In this document: positions 1-7,385 of the stretch, in pieces
Position numbering within the stretch: position 1 is the first letter of the stretch
Layout of the letters: every line of letters starts with the position of its first letter
Assembly (NCBI RefSeq): GCF_021654285.1
Contig: NZ_JAKFZS010000038.1
Coordinates: 1 to 46,395, forward strand
Origin: Pseudoalteromonas luteoviolacea
Lineage (GTDB): Bacteria; Pseudomonadota; Gammaproteobacteria; Enterobacterales; Alteromonadaceae
Direction: 5' to 3'
Length of the DNA stretch: 46,395 nt
Notes under the pieces: generated by a model
Database searches by the model: none
What the model was told of the DNA's origin: nothing
What the model saw: only the letters and a program-made list of their open reading frames with translations
Position numbers and translations under genes: made by a program

Positions 1-66
1 CTGAAACCCCCGCCAAATCAGGGCTGGTGAAAAAAAACACAAAAAGATTAAAAAATAACTTGCCTT

Positions 67-84
67 TGTTCGCGATTGCGAACA
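67..84. promoter_or_regulatory. perfect 7+4+7 palindrome, candidate operator
   Basis: TGTTCGC, four bases, then GCGAACA: a perfect inverted repeat 57 bases before the start codon at 141. Its position and symmetry suit a dimeric HTH repressor controlling the gene at 141 and perhaps the following ones. No regulator can be assigned; the YdiL-like protein at 576 is one possible candidate. The symmetry is seen; the operator role is inferred. Confidence 0.5.
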
Positions 85-140
85 TACTTAATTCGAAGCT
101 TACGCAACGGTGCGAAGCAACTCTAAAGAGAGATTAAACA

Positions 141-533
141 ATGACTACATCTAAAACATTCGAACAAGCTCAGAAGTTCTACACTGAAAATAAAGAAGCG
201 CTCTTAAATGTAATGCTTGAAGAGTTCACAGGTTCTATAGACTTCCAAGAAGAATACAATCAAGTCGCTGTCTGGTTTGATGGCTTTGTTATCTGTTATC
301 AAGACAGCGATATGAACGGAGATGGCAAAGGTGAGCCGCACTGGGATAACGATGGCGCAAACTCAGGTCTTGATGATTTACTGGATATTTTAAAGCTAGA
401 TGAAAGATTTACAAAATTAGTTGCTAGCGAAGAGTATTGGGAAAATGAGTATTTGAGAACTTTAATCAATGATTTTTGCTCTAAATACGCAGAGGCAAAC
501 GATATAGAGTCAATGTTGTCAAACGAAGATTAA
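141..533 (+). CDS. very acidic hypothetical protein (130 aa)
   Basis: I do not recognise this family. The ATG at 141 follows a purine-rich AAAGAGAG stretch that can serve as ribosome binding site. The product has about 30 Asp/Glu against about 9 Lys/Arg, so a strong negative charge, with several Trp, Tyr and Phe. It has no signal peptide or membrane segment, so a soluble cytoplasmic protein is expected. A good hairpin terminator follows at 541, making it a separate small transcription unit behind a palindromic operator. Small acidic proteins of mobile elements sometimes mimic DNA (the anti-restriction Ard and Ocr types), but no such family is recognised here and that idea is speculation. Confidence 0.6.
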   Translation: MTTSKTFEQAQKFYTENKEALLNVMLEEFTGSIDFQEEYNQVAVWFDGFVICYQDSDMNGDGKGEPHWDNDGANSGLDDLLDILKLDERFTKLVASEEYWENEYLRTLINDFCSKYAEANDIESMLSNED

Positions 534-540
534 TTATATT

Positions 541-562
541 AAAGCGGCTACGGCCGCTTTTT
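541..562 (+). terminator. intrinsic terminator after the 141-533 gene
   Basis: AAAGCGGC, loop TACG, GCCGCTTT, then TTA: a perfect 8-bp GC-rich stem whose 3' arm ends in a T run. It lies between the stop codon at 533 and the ribosome binding site (GGAG, 567-570) of the next gene, so it probably separates the two transcripts or causes partial read-through. Confidence 0.75.
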
Positions 563-575
563 ATATGGAGTATTC

Positions 576-1094
576 ATGAGTTGGTCAAAACTAAACAATT
601 TTGAATTACAAGCATTGCGTAAATTGCTGTGCCTTGATGTAAGTGAAGCGGCGGAACTTATCGGGGGTGTGACAAACAGAACATGGCAATATTGGGAAGT
701 TGGAAGAAATGAAATACCTTGCGAAATAGACTATGAGATGTACGGACTTACTTCGCTTCGTAATCAGTTAATAGATAAATCTGTAGAAGAGGTCGAACTC
801 GGAGACTTAGGTCCTTTGCGTTGGTATCACATGTTCGAGCCAAAAAATGGCGAGCGCAAAGACGGCCATATTTATTTTATTGATGACTATCCAGCATGCA
901 ATAAAGTGCACTGGCGCCTACACCAAAGCGTTCTTGCTTACCTGTTTGCTGAAGGTGGTGAAGTCGAGCTTGATGCAAACGCCCCATTAAATAAAGAAAG
1001 CTATATTTATAAGTGGTTTAATTTCCTTACTGATGAGCAGCTAGAAGATGCGAAAAACGAAGAAATCTTTCGTCAAAAAGGGATTATCGATTAG
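576..1094 (+). CDS. YdiL-like DUF1870 helix-turn-helix protein
   Basis: 172 aa, ATG preceded by GGAG at a good distance. Residues 8-50 (FELQALRKLL ... NRTWQYWEVGRNEIP) resemble the start of E. coli YdiL (DUF1870): an XRE-like HTH that keeps the signature W.(Q/R)YWE.G....IP. A second conserved patch, roughly residues 109-121 (VHWRLHQSVLAYL), matches the WKIYQSV patch of YdiL. The remainder is longer than in YdiL. Members are putative DNA-binding proteins of unknown regulon. The next gene starts 3 nt after its stop, so the two are almost certainly cotranscribed and translationally coupled. The family call is by memory of motifs; the function is unknown. Confidence 0.75.
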   Translation: MSWSKLNNFELQALRKLLCLDVSEAAELIGGVTNRTWQYWEVGRNEIPCEIDYEMYGLTSLRNQLIDKSVEEVELGDLGPLRWYHMFEPKNGERKDGHIYFIDDYPACNKVHWRLHQSVLAYLFAEGGEVELDANAPLNKESYIYKWFNFLTDEQLEDAKNEEIFRQKGIID

Positions 1095-1097
1095 GTT

Positions 1098-2465
1098 ATG
1101 GGTGACATTAAGCAGGAACGAAAAGAGGTGTACAAAGAAGTAGTTAACCACTTTGATGTACACACCTCTGTTTTAATGAAAATACATAATGTAAGTAAAA
1201 ACGTCATTGAAAAATGGCTGTATGTTGAAAACAGATACCCACCATTTGAAGCGCTGCTTGAGCTTAATCATCTTTTGATTAGGCTAAAATTAGGCCCAGT
1301 TAAAAGCCTTGAGCGATTGACGAAAAGACCTATTCACCGAATTAATCAGTACTTAAGTCAATTGGAAAGTTCACCTGTGCCAGGTGGAGTTTTTGAACCT
1401 AAACAGAGAGTGACTGAACGGTATTATGAATACGCAGGGGAAGTGATTCAGTTCGATGAAATTCGCAGAAAGCTAAGCTTATCAATCTCTCATCAAACAA
1501 TAAATAAACGCATTATTGCGGCGGATGTTGAGGTTGGACAATCTATCGATCATGTCGATTTCACTGATCATGGCAGGCGAGGGCCTAAACCCACACTATA
1601 TATATACAAAGGTATAAAAGCTACAACCGACGATATATCTGATTTGTCTAAAATCGGTATAAAAACGGTTTGTAACATTTGCCAAAACTCAAATTCAGGC
1701 GATGATGTAACTCACCTTATTAATGATTATATTTTGCAGTTGGATCGCCAGCCTGCTTATCAAAGGTATGGACTATCAGTCACAGAGTACAATCGGCTTT
1801 ATAGAAAAATCAGAATTTTAAAGTCTAAAAATGTCAGTATTTCAGTTAAAGACATCGTGGAAAAGGCTGCTGAACTAGGTTTTTCATCAAATGACTATGA
1901 TGTAATTATTGAAGATGGCGAAGTCGTGACAGCAGACAGTATAAGTATAACTGTGAGGCATGCTTATTTTTTAAATGGTCAACCAACTTCAATTCATGGA
2001 CTATGCGGTGCCTCAAGCTTTTCAAGAAAGCGAGTAAAGGAGTATTTAGAAGTCAATCAAGTAACACTAGGCTCAGAAGTTGACCTTGAACATATGAAAC
2101 AGTTCTTTGCTCATCAAGATGCCGAAAATAAATATATAAATAAATATGTTTATAACGGTGAATTACTCACAAAATCTGAAATCGCAAGAAGAACAAACAG
2201 AGATCCCAGTTCTTTTACTCGTCCTTTTCAGCAGCTTTCGGATGGTGACGATGTAACTGAGTTAGTTGACAATCTAGGTAGAAAAAAGCGGAATGCGGAG
2301 TTTATTTTTAATGGTGAAAGCATGACTCGAAGCGCTATAGCTCAGCGCTTAGGAATTGACTACACTGTGATAGTTAACAAGATGGCTTATTACAAAGTTA
2401 AGGCTGGTAACGATGTGACCGAGCTACTTTCTCACTTAGCCGAAAAAGAAGAAAGCAGGACCTAG
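1098..2465 (+). CDS. hypothetical protein with about five degenerate HTH-like repeats
   Basis: 455 aa, starting 3 nt after the DUF1870 gene. I do not recognise a named family. The N-terminal ~90 residues look helical and HTH-like. After that a module of about 45-55 residues recurs, following Y.(Y/F).G(E/K)......I.....I...T.........G.DVT.L. Copies are near residues 108-160, 167-212, 289-340, 348-395 and 400-446; the last two are clearest (NGELLTKSEIARR...GDDVTELV and NGESMTRSAIAQR...GNDVTELL). The module recalls short HTH repeats in phage endonuclease-associated and structural-gene-linked proteins, so sequence-specific or scanning DNA binding is the likely role. It ends convergently with umuD. 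No catalytic motif is visible. Confidence 0.7.
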   Translation: MGDIKQERKEVYKEVVNHFDVHTSVLMKIHNVSKNVIEKWLYVENRYPPFEALLELNHLLIRLKLGPVKSLERLTKRPIHRINQYLSQLESSPVPGGVFEPKQRVTERYYEYAGEVIQFDEIRRKLSLSISHQTINKRIIAADVEVGQSIDHVDFTDHGRRGPKPTLYIYKGIKATTDDISDLSKIGIKTVCNICQNSNSGDDVTHLINDYILQLDRQPAYQRYGLSVTEYNRLYRKIRILKSKNVSISVKDIVEKAAELGFSSNDYDVIIEDGEVVTADSISITVRHAYFLNGQPTSIHGLCGASSFSRKRVKEYLEVNQVTLGSEVDLEHMKQFFAHQDAENKYINKYVYNGELLTKSEIARRTNRDPSSFTRPFQQLSDGDDVTELVDNLGRKKRNAEFIFNGESMTRSAIAQRLGIDYTVIVNKMAYYKVKAGNDVTELLSHLAEKEESRT

Positions 2466-2533
2466 AGCCACGCTTTCTTTGTCTATATTGGAATATTTAT
2501 AACTGTTAGTCGTCATTTAAAAGGCAACTCAAT

Positions 2534-2947
2534 TTAGCTTAAGCGGGACTTAAATAAACGACCCGCTCTAAACATACGAACTGAACTTGTAACAACACCC
2601 TCAAAGCTAAAATCGTCACAGTCATTAATTTGCACTGGTGGGTATTCTGGTGACGCAGATAACAAACGACCATTTTTAAAATCCAGTATTTTACATACGA
2701 ACTCGCGATTATAAGACGCAACAATCACATCGCCTTCTTGTGGGCGCGTACTTCGGTCAATAATAAGTAAGTCACCATCAAAGATACCTACGCCCTGCAT
2801 TGAGCTTCCAGAGGCCATGCCGATAAAAGTAGCGCCTGCATTTGGCATCACTAAGCTATCAATGCCTTGTTCAATTTCTGTGTACTCAGCAGCGCCGTGA
2901 CCGAAACCTGTGATTCCAGCGCTCGCTTTGATGGGGATTACTTTCAT
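2534..2947 (-). CDS. umuD: UmuD-like SOS mutagenesis protein (S24 family), orphan
   Basis: 137 aa. UmuD self-cleaves on a RecA filament, and the cleaved dimer activates the polymerase UmuC. Aligned on E. coli UmuD, the catalytic Ser is S49 (in GSSMQG) and the general-base Lys is K86 (in FVCKIL); the 37-residue spacing matches Ser60-Lys97. The equivalent of the Cys24-Gly25 cleavage site is T13-G14, so P1 is Thr rather than the usual Cys or Ala. A near-perfect LexA box lies just upstream. No umuC follows: the gene ends convergently against the repeat protein. Partner polymerase genes must lie elsewhere, or this UmuD acts alone or as a small LexA-like regulator. Start: ATG with a weak AGG upstream. 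Confidence 0.9.
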   Translation of the reverse strand: MKVIPIKASAGITGFGHGAAEYTEIEQGIDSLVMPNAGATFIGMASGSSMQGVGIFDGDLLIIDRSTRPQEGDVIVASYNREFVCKILDFKNGRLLSASPEYPPVQINDCDDFSFEGVVTSSVRMFRAGRLFKSRLS

Positions 2948-2957
2948 ACGTTACCTA

Positions 2958-2977
2958 TACTGTTTATATATACAGTA
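2958..2977. promoter_or_regulatory. LexA (SOS) box upstream of umuD
   Basis: On the minus strand it reads TACTGTATATATAAACAGTA, with intact CTGT-N8-ACAG and flanking TA on both sides. It is one change away from the ideal E. coli consensus. Its edge is 10 bases from the umuD start codon, so LexA bound here would block umuD. The plus-strand promoter for the gene at 3077 lies about 40 bp further away. Confidence 0.92.
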
Positions 2978-3019
2978 TATATCTATAGGTTGAGGTAAAG
3001 CAATAATTGGTGGGTTTGA

Positions 3020-3048
3020 TTGATGCTTTTGTAGTAGGTAGGCATAAT
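3020..3048 (+). promoter_or_regulatory. sigma-70-like promoter for the 3077 gene
   Basis: TTGATG (3020-3025), a 17-nt spacer and CATAAT (3043-3048), giving a start near 3055 and a short leader before ATG 3077. Because it is well clear of the LexA box, this gene need not be SOS-controlled. Confidence 0.45.
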
Positions 3049-3076
3049 TGGCTGCATCACTGAAAAGGACTATATT

Positions 3077-4006
3077 ATGAGCCAAAAAGAGCAGGACCAA
3101 ACCGACATAGCACAACAAGAAAAGAAAACTTTGCAAGTCATCATTACATCTGTGAAGTTTATTATCCCAATGGTATTGGCTGTGTTGTTACTTACTTATT
3201 TTTTAAACTTTAATGGTAGCTTTGGCAATCAAGGGGATTTTGGTGCTTTTGGTGACTTTATTGGTGGGATATTAAATCCAATCCTCACGTTCTTAACAAT
3301 TGTTATTCTGGTTTACTCTATTCGTTTACAAGTCAAGGAGTTAGAGTTAACTCGAAACGAGATTAAAGAAACTAAAGATATTCACCGTGATAATTTATTG
3401 CTCGCTCATGAAAACCTAAAAGCTCAAGAGAAGCAATACGCATTAGAAGTACTTACTGAAAAGATTAAATCTAAGTTGGTGCGAATCGATGAGTTATTGT
3501 TAAGCGACATTCAAGCTGAAAATCTATCAAAGACAATAGATTTAGCGTCCGTAGGAGAAACTGATAAAGTTCAAATAAAGCTACCTAGCAACCTCAAGCA
3601 ATTAAATAAGAATACACCTGAACGAACATTACGATACTTCGAGAGCGATTATCTGCAAGACTACTATTTTCATATGAGTATAAACCTTAGGCTAATGGTA
3701 TCACCAATAGAGGATATTGATGATTGTATTGCTTATTTAGATAGTATGAAAATGGATCGCATACTGTTAGATGACGTCAGTTTGAACAAGTTGTTTGTGG
3801 ATATTAAAGTGTTATGCATGACTGTGCGATTAGTGGTTGATTGGGAGTTAGCGAAACCTCGCAAGACAGTTGAAATTAATAAGCATATAAGAGGTTTGCA
3901 TGATCATCTAAAGGCCTTGGAAGTCTCTATTGATAACTTGCAAGAAAGGCTTAACCCCACACCCAAGCCGCCCCATATGAAAAGCACACCTTTTAAAGTC
4001 GATTGA
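3077..4006 (+). CDS. two-TM membrane protein resembling putative phage abortive infection protein
   Basis: 309 aa with AAAAGGA before the ATG. A charged N-terminus precedes two membrane segments (about residues 25-45 and 63-83), joined by a short FGDFGAFGDFIGGILNPILTFLT loop-and-helix, then a charged coiled-coil stretch (about 88-125) and a soluble helical domain. The combination GDF.GG.LNPIL.FLT followed by a charged helix is typical of the Pfam family named putative phage abortive infection protein (putAbiC-like). Most members are uncharacterised, so a defence role is only suggested by the family name and by the mobile-looking context (orphan umuD, repeat protein). It is divergent from umuD and followed by a palindrome-rich gap. 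Confidence 0.65.
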   Translation: MSQKEQDQTDIAQQEKKTLQVIITSVKFIIPMVLAVLLLTYFLNFNGSFGNQGDFGAFGDFIGGILNPILTFLTIVILVYSIRLQVKELELTRNEIKETKDIHRDNLLLAHENLKAQEKQYALEVLTEKIKSKLVRIDELLLSDIQAENLSKTIDLASVGETDKVQIKLPSNLKQLNKNTPERTLRYFESDYLQDYYFHMSINLRLMVSPIEDIDDCIAYLDSMKMDRILLDDVSLNKLFVDIKVLCMTVRLVVDWELAKPRKTVEINKHIRGLHDHLKALEVSIDNLQERLNPTPKPPHMKSTPFKVD

Positions 4007-4012
4007 TACCAT

Positions 4013-4031
4013 TGGGACATATATGGGACAT
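4013..4031 (+). repeat. direct repeat TGGGACAT x2, 11-nt period
   Basis: TGGGACAT occurs at 4013-4020 and again at 4024-4031, just after the stop codon of the 3077 gene. Closely spaced GGGACA repeats of this kind are common as arm-type integrase sites at the ends of tyrosine-recombinase elements. No integrase is in the window, so the att role is inference only. Confidence 0.4.
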
Positions 4032-4108
4032 GAATTTAAAGAGTTTGAAAGAAGCTCAAAGAATCACCACAAAAAATACCTATACTTTACAGTCAGTTAA
4101 AAAAGACA

Positions 4109-4133
4109 AAAGAGCCCAAAAAGGCTCTTTGTA
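4109..4133 (+). terminator. hairpin, probable terminator of the 3077 gene
   Basis: AAAGAGCC, loop CAAAA plus one A, GGCTCTTT, then GTATT. The 8-bp stem has an A-tract before it and a broken T run after it, so it could work on either strand. Confidence 0.55.
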
Positions 4134-4157
4134 TTCGGCTTCAAAATGCCGTTCTAA

Positions 4158-4244
4158 TTAGAAGCGAATTAACTTCTAACTTATCTATAGCGGCTTTTAT
4201 TTGTCATTTGCAAATTATGAAGACTTCTTCTTCAAGCCGCTATA
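4158..4244. other. two inverted repeats in the 4007-4280 gap
   Basis: The first is TTAGAAG (4158-4164) with CTTCTAA (4173-4179), spacer 8. The second is TATAGCGGCTT (4186-4196) with AAGCCGCTATA (4234-4244), an 11-bp perfect match around a 37-nt loop. No open reading frame fits the gap 4007-4280. The cluster of repeats could be a recombination or attachment region, or regulatory DNA for the rhomboid gene. Confidence 0.5.
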
Positions 4245-4280
4245 TTATTCCAATTACATCAAGCAGTAAGATAAATTGGA

Positions 4281-4880
4281 ATGCGCATCTCAAAACTTCT
4301 TTTTCCAAATAATTTTAAATACGTTCTTTATGCATCTTTGGTAATGGTTATCTTGATGTTTGTAGACTCGTTAGGGTTGCCTGTCGATAAGCTAGGTATT
4401 ATTCCTCTAAATCAATATCGCCTTACAGGCATTCTCACAGCGCCTTTTGTACACGATTCTTGGTCACATTTGAGTGGGAATCTAGTGGGTTTGTTTATTT
4501 GTAGCTATTTAGCTAGTCGCTTACCCAAGTTTGAGACTGCCAGTTTGAGTATAATGCTATTAACTGGGTTGTTTGTTTGGTTATTTGCAGGTAGCGGCAA
4601 TCATATCGGTGCTTCGGGTATTGTTATGGGGTATTATGGTTTCTTGATTGGTTTGGCCTTTTTTCAACGAAACTTACTAAGTGTGATCAGTTTAGCTTTA
4701 TTAGCTGCAGCTACTTACTATGCAAATATCAATTTCCTCGGTACATTATTTGATTTTTCTGAAAATATTAGTAGCGAAAGTCACTTATTTGGGTTTTTAA
4801 GTGGTGTATTCACCGCTTATTTTTTGAGAGTTAAGAAACAAAAAAATAGTAAGCCCCAAAAATATTCGAATAAAGAGTGA
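4281..4880 (+). CDS. rhomboid-family intramembrane serine protease
   Basis: 199 aa with about six predicted membrane segments and no other domain. The rhomboid signatures are present: H...N in WSHLSGN after the first segment (a WSHL.GN oxyanion-side motif), the catalytic Ser in GASG (S112), and the partner His in SHLFGFLSG (H168). It should cleave membrane-anchored substrates within the lipid bilayer. The size and compact six-TM core would also suit a rhombosortase, which processes GlyGly-CTERM proteins in marine gammaproteobacteria; I cannot separate the two by eye. The ribosome binding site is poor (AAATTGGA directly before ATG). It lies on the same strand as recR, 130 nt upstream of it. 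Confidence 0.88.
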   Translation: MRISKLLFPNNFKYVLYASLVMVILMFVDSLGLPVDKLGIIPLNQYRLTGILTAPFVHDSWSHLSGNLVGLFICSYLASRLPKFETASLSIMLLTGLFVWLFAGSGNHIGASGIVMGYYGFLIGLAFFQRNLLSVISLALLAAATYYANINFLGTLFDFSENISSESHLFGFLSGVFTAYFLRVKKQKNSKPQKYSNKE

Positions 4881-5010
4881 GCATTCAATGATGATTTTTG
4901 AACGCTTGGCAGTGACGCTACTTTGATAACTTTCAATCAAGCGCGTGATGACTTATGATCTCATTTTAAAGATAGAAGTAATTGGTGTTGAACACCTAAC
5001 TTGAGGAAAT

Positions 5011-5610
5011 ATGCAGTTATCACCTAAATTAGCGGCTTTAGTAGAAGCGCTAAGATGCTTACCGGGGATTGGACCTAAATCTGCTCAACGTATTGCGTTT
5101 CATTTATTGGAAAGAGACAGAGAAGGTGGCTCTCAATTAGGTAATTGTCTAACAGAAGCAATGCAAGATATTGGACACTGTGAGTCGTGCCGTACTTTTT
5201 CTGAAACGCCAATTTGTGATATTTGTAGCAGTGTAAAGCGTCAAGACACAGGGCTGCTCTGCATTGTTGAGTCGCCAACGGATGTATTAGCTATCGAGCA
5301 AACAGGCCAATATACTGGCTTATATTTTGTGTTAATGGGGCATTTATCTCCTCTCGATGGTATTGGTCCGCAAGAGATTGGCTTGGACAAATTGCAACTG
5401 ACTTTACAAAAAGGACAAATAGAAGAGGTTATCTTGGCTACAAACCCCACCGTAGAAGGGGAGGCAACTGCACATTACATCGCTGAGTTATGCAGTAACT
5501 TAAATGTAAAAGCATCGCGAATTGCGCATGGTATGCCTGTCGGTGGAGAGCTTGACTTAGTAGACGGTATGACATTGATGCATGCATTTTCAGGTAGAAA
5601 GATACTGTAA
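5011..5610 (+). CDS. recR: recombination mediator RecR
   Basis: 199 aa, the usual length. RecR works with RecO and RecF to load RecA on SSB-coated gaps. Visible domains: the helix-hairpin-helix (LPGIGPKSAQRIAFHLL, residues ~17-33), a four-Cys zinc site (C57, C60, C69, C72 in CESC..CDIC), and a Toprim domain (~80-175) with the acidic TNPTVEGEATA motif. The start is supported by GAGG seven bases upstream. In many gammaproteobacteria the order is dnaX-ybaB-recR-htpG; here dnaX and ybaB are not upstream within the window and htpG is 2.9 kb downstream. The 288 nt after the stop contain no convincing gene. Confidence 0.97.
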   Translation: MQLSPKLAALVEALRCLPGIGPKSAQRIAFHLLERDREGGSQLGNCLTEAMQDIGHCESCRTFSETPICDICSSVKRQDTGLLCIVESPTDVLAIEQTGQYTGLYFVLMGHLSPLDGIGPQEIGLDKLQLTLQKGQIEEVILATNPTVEGEATAHYIAELCSNLNVKASRIAHGMPVGGELDLVDGMTLMHAFSGRKIL

Positions 5611-5898
5611 TATATACATATTTTGTTAGCCTTTTGTCTAATTCAGATGTATTTTTGAACGGTATTGTATTAATTAACGTCTTTTGGTTAGGTTTGTTTA
5701 AAAGTTGTAAAATTAAAAGTTGCAATTAAGTTTAGAGAAATTTATTATCGAGTAGCTGATAGTTTTTACATGATTAGATGGCCAAAAATTTGTTATTTGA
5801 CCTTATCTTCTTGGTTTTTATAGATACATTATCGTTAAATAACAACCAAAAGTGCTGCTCTAATCCTCTATCTTATCTGGATATATAAGGTTTTCATT

Positions 5899-6273
5899 GT
5901 GATAATGCTCATCGCCGCTACATTGCTTTATATTATTGTTATCGCTATCTGTATTTCAGTGATAATTAAAGGACATAGTTTAAATTTTATTGAGAGAAAA
6001 ATAAAAAAAGCGGTTGTACAAAACAAAGCTTCTACAGAAAAAGAAATTACCGAAAAGGACTACCATCAAGCATATGAGATAGTTGATGATCTTGCTGTTG
6101 TATTGGAATGTGATAATGATATGGTTAAATACAATGGCGTAAAGAGCGTTTTTAAGCGTGTTGAGGCGTTCAGAAATCAAAAGCATGATAACTTAAGTCA
6201 GCGACATTCACTGGATGATGTAGCGAAGAAGCCTATTGAACAAAAGAAAGCCAGTTTATGGGTAGTTAAATAA
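5899..6273 (+). CDS. single-TM hypothetical protein, paralog of 6988-7332
   Basis: 124 aa with a GTG start, supported by AAGG eight bases upstream (an ATG six bases later is the alternative). One N-terminal membrane helix (about residues 3-24) is followed by a charged cytoplasmic domain. The signature K.GH.LN.IE.K, then Y.QAYEIVDDLAVVLE.DNDM.K...V...KRVE.FR, and a VVK C-terminus recur in the protein at 6988-7332, so the two are paralogs. I do not recognise the family. The two copies flank a multi-TM protein, which suggests a small functional unit or a local duplication. Confidence 0.65.
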   Translation: MIMLIAATLLYIIVIAICISVIIKGHSLNFIERKIKKAVVQNKASTEKEITEKDYHQAYEIVDDLAVVLECDNDMVKYNGVKSVFKRVEAFRNQKHDNLSQRHSLDDVAKKPIEQKKASLWVVK

Positions 6274-6434
6274 TATTATTATGCCTAGTAGAATTAAACT
6301 CTGTTATATAAATGAAGTTTTTCATGAGATTAAGTATATGTGAGGTCGATTCTTTTAGTATTCAAACGTAGCAATGCCATGACAAACCTCTGGCAATGCT
6401 TACGTTTGTGTATTTAAAACAATAGTTTAACTGT

Positions 6435-6986
6435 ATGAATGAATTGATAGGTATAATAGATTGGATCTTAACTGGATTTGGCTGTTTTATAGTATTTAGT
6501 TTCTTTTACCTTTTTAAAGAGCGTTGGGTACAGCTTGTTTTTGCTGGTAATAAAAGTTTAAAAAGCAAATCTGATCATGAGTTACATTCTTGTTTCTTGA
6601 CCACATTAACAACTGTTGCCATTTTTATCCTGTTTCAGCAACTTTTAGATTTTTTACTTGATTTGCAAATTGATGAATTAGTTAGAAGGCAAATATTTTA
6701 TTTTATTGCAGCATGTGGTAGTGCATCTTTTATTATTGCATTGACTTTGTTACATGCTATTAGGGAGTGTACTTTTTCACAGGATGCAAGGTATGCCTGC
6801 TATTTGTCATATACAGCTATGATTATAAAAACCTTCCAGCTCGTCCTTCACGGATATTTAGATATTGAATGGTCTGCTCCGTACTATATGGTTTCTATAT
6901 TGATACTTAACACTGCGCAATGCGTTTTAGTTGCTAAATACCCATTTAATTTCTTTATGCAGCGTAAGTATACAAGGGAGTACTAG
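6435..6986 (+). CDS. hypothetical multi-pass membrane protein (183 aa)
   Basis: About four to five hydrophobic helices (approximately residues 6-27, 56-75, 87-107, 124-140 and 148-167) with few charged residues between them. No family is recognised and no transport or enzyme motif stands out. The start codon lacks an obvious Shine-Dalgarno sequence. The stop codon is separated by one base from the start of the next gene, so it is cotranscribed with the downstream paralog, and probably acts with it in the inner membrane. Confidence 0.65.
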   Translation: MNELIGIIDWILTGFGCFIVFSFFYLFKERWVQLVFAGNKSLKSKSDHELHSCFLTTLTTVAIFILFQQLLDFLLDLQIDELVRRQIFYFIAACGSASFIIALTLLHAIRECTFSQDARYACYLSYTAMIIKTFQLVLHGYLDIEWSAPYYMVSILILNTAQCVLVAKYPFNFFMQRKYTREY

Positions 6987-6987
6987 T

Positions 6988-7332
6988 ATGTCGTTTCTGA
7001 TCGTTATTTTACTGATACATTGCCTTGTTATTTGCTTTATTCTTGCCTCGATTATTAATGGTCATAACTTGAATACGTTAGAAGAAAAAACAAGAAGCTT
7101 ATTTATCAAGCCTAACTCAGATGAAGGGGTACCTGAGGAGCTCTATGATGAAGCGTACGAGATAGTTATGGATTTAGGGAAAGCGTTAGAAATCGATAAC
7201 GATATGACAAAACATGATGCTGTTCAGTTGGCGCTTAAGCGCGTTGAAGATTTTAGAGATGAATCTAAGGACTATCAATTAAAGCCATCTGATGAAGAGC
7301 ATCAGCACGCAAATTTAAAAGTTGTAAAATAA
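6988..7332 (+). CDS. single-TM hypothetical protein, paralog of 5899-6273
   Basis: 114 aa from ATG 6988, chosen because GGGAG lies eight bases upstream; an in-frame start at 6931 would overlap the previous gene by 56 nt. An N-terminal membrane helix (residues ~3-21) is followed by INGHNLN..E.K and the shared motif YDEAYEIVMDLGKALEIDNDM.K with KRVEDFRD, ending LKVVK. Roughly 35-40% of aligned positions match the 5899 protein by eye. Function is unknown. The soluble part is probably helical and cytoplasmic. Confidence 0.68.
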   Translation: MSFLIVILLIHCLVICFILASIINGHNLNTLEEKTRSLFIKPNSDEGVPEELYDEAYEIVMDLGKALEIDNDMTKHDAVQLALKRVEDFRDESKDYQLKPSDEEHQHANLKVVK

Positions 7333-7385
7333 GTGTATTATTAAAAAATCATTGGTGCATTTATCTGGGCATTAATTTATATACA

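Noticed and set aside
6931..6987. Earlier start for the second paralog at 6931
   Set aside because: It would overlap the multi-TM gene by 56 nt, while ATG 6988 has GGGAG upstream and aligns with the first paralog.
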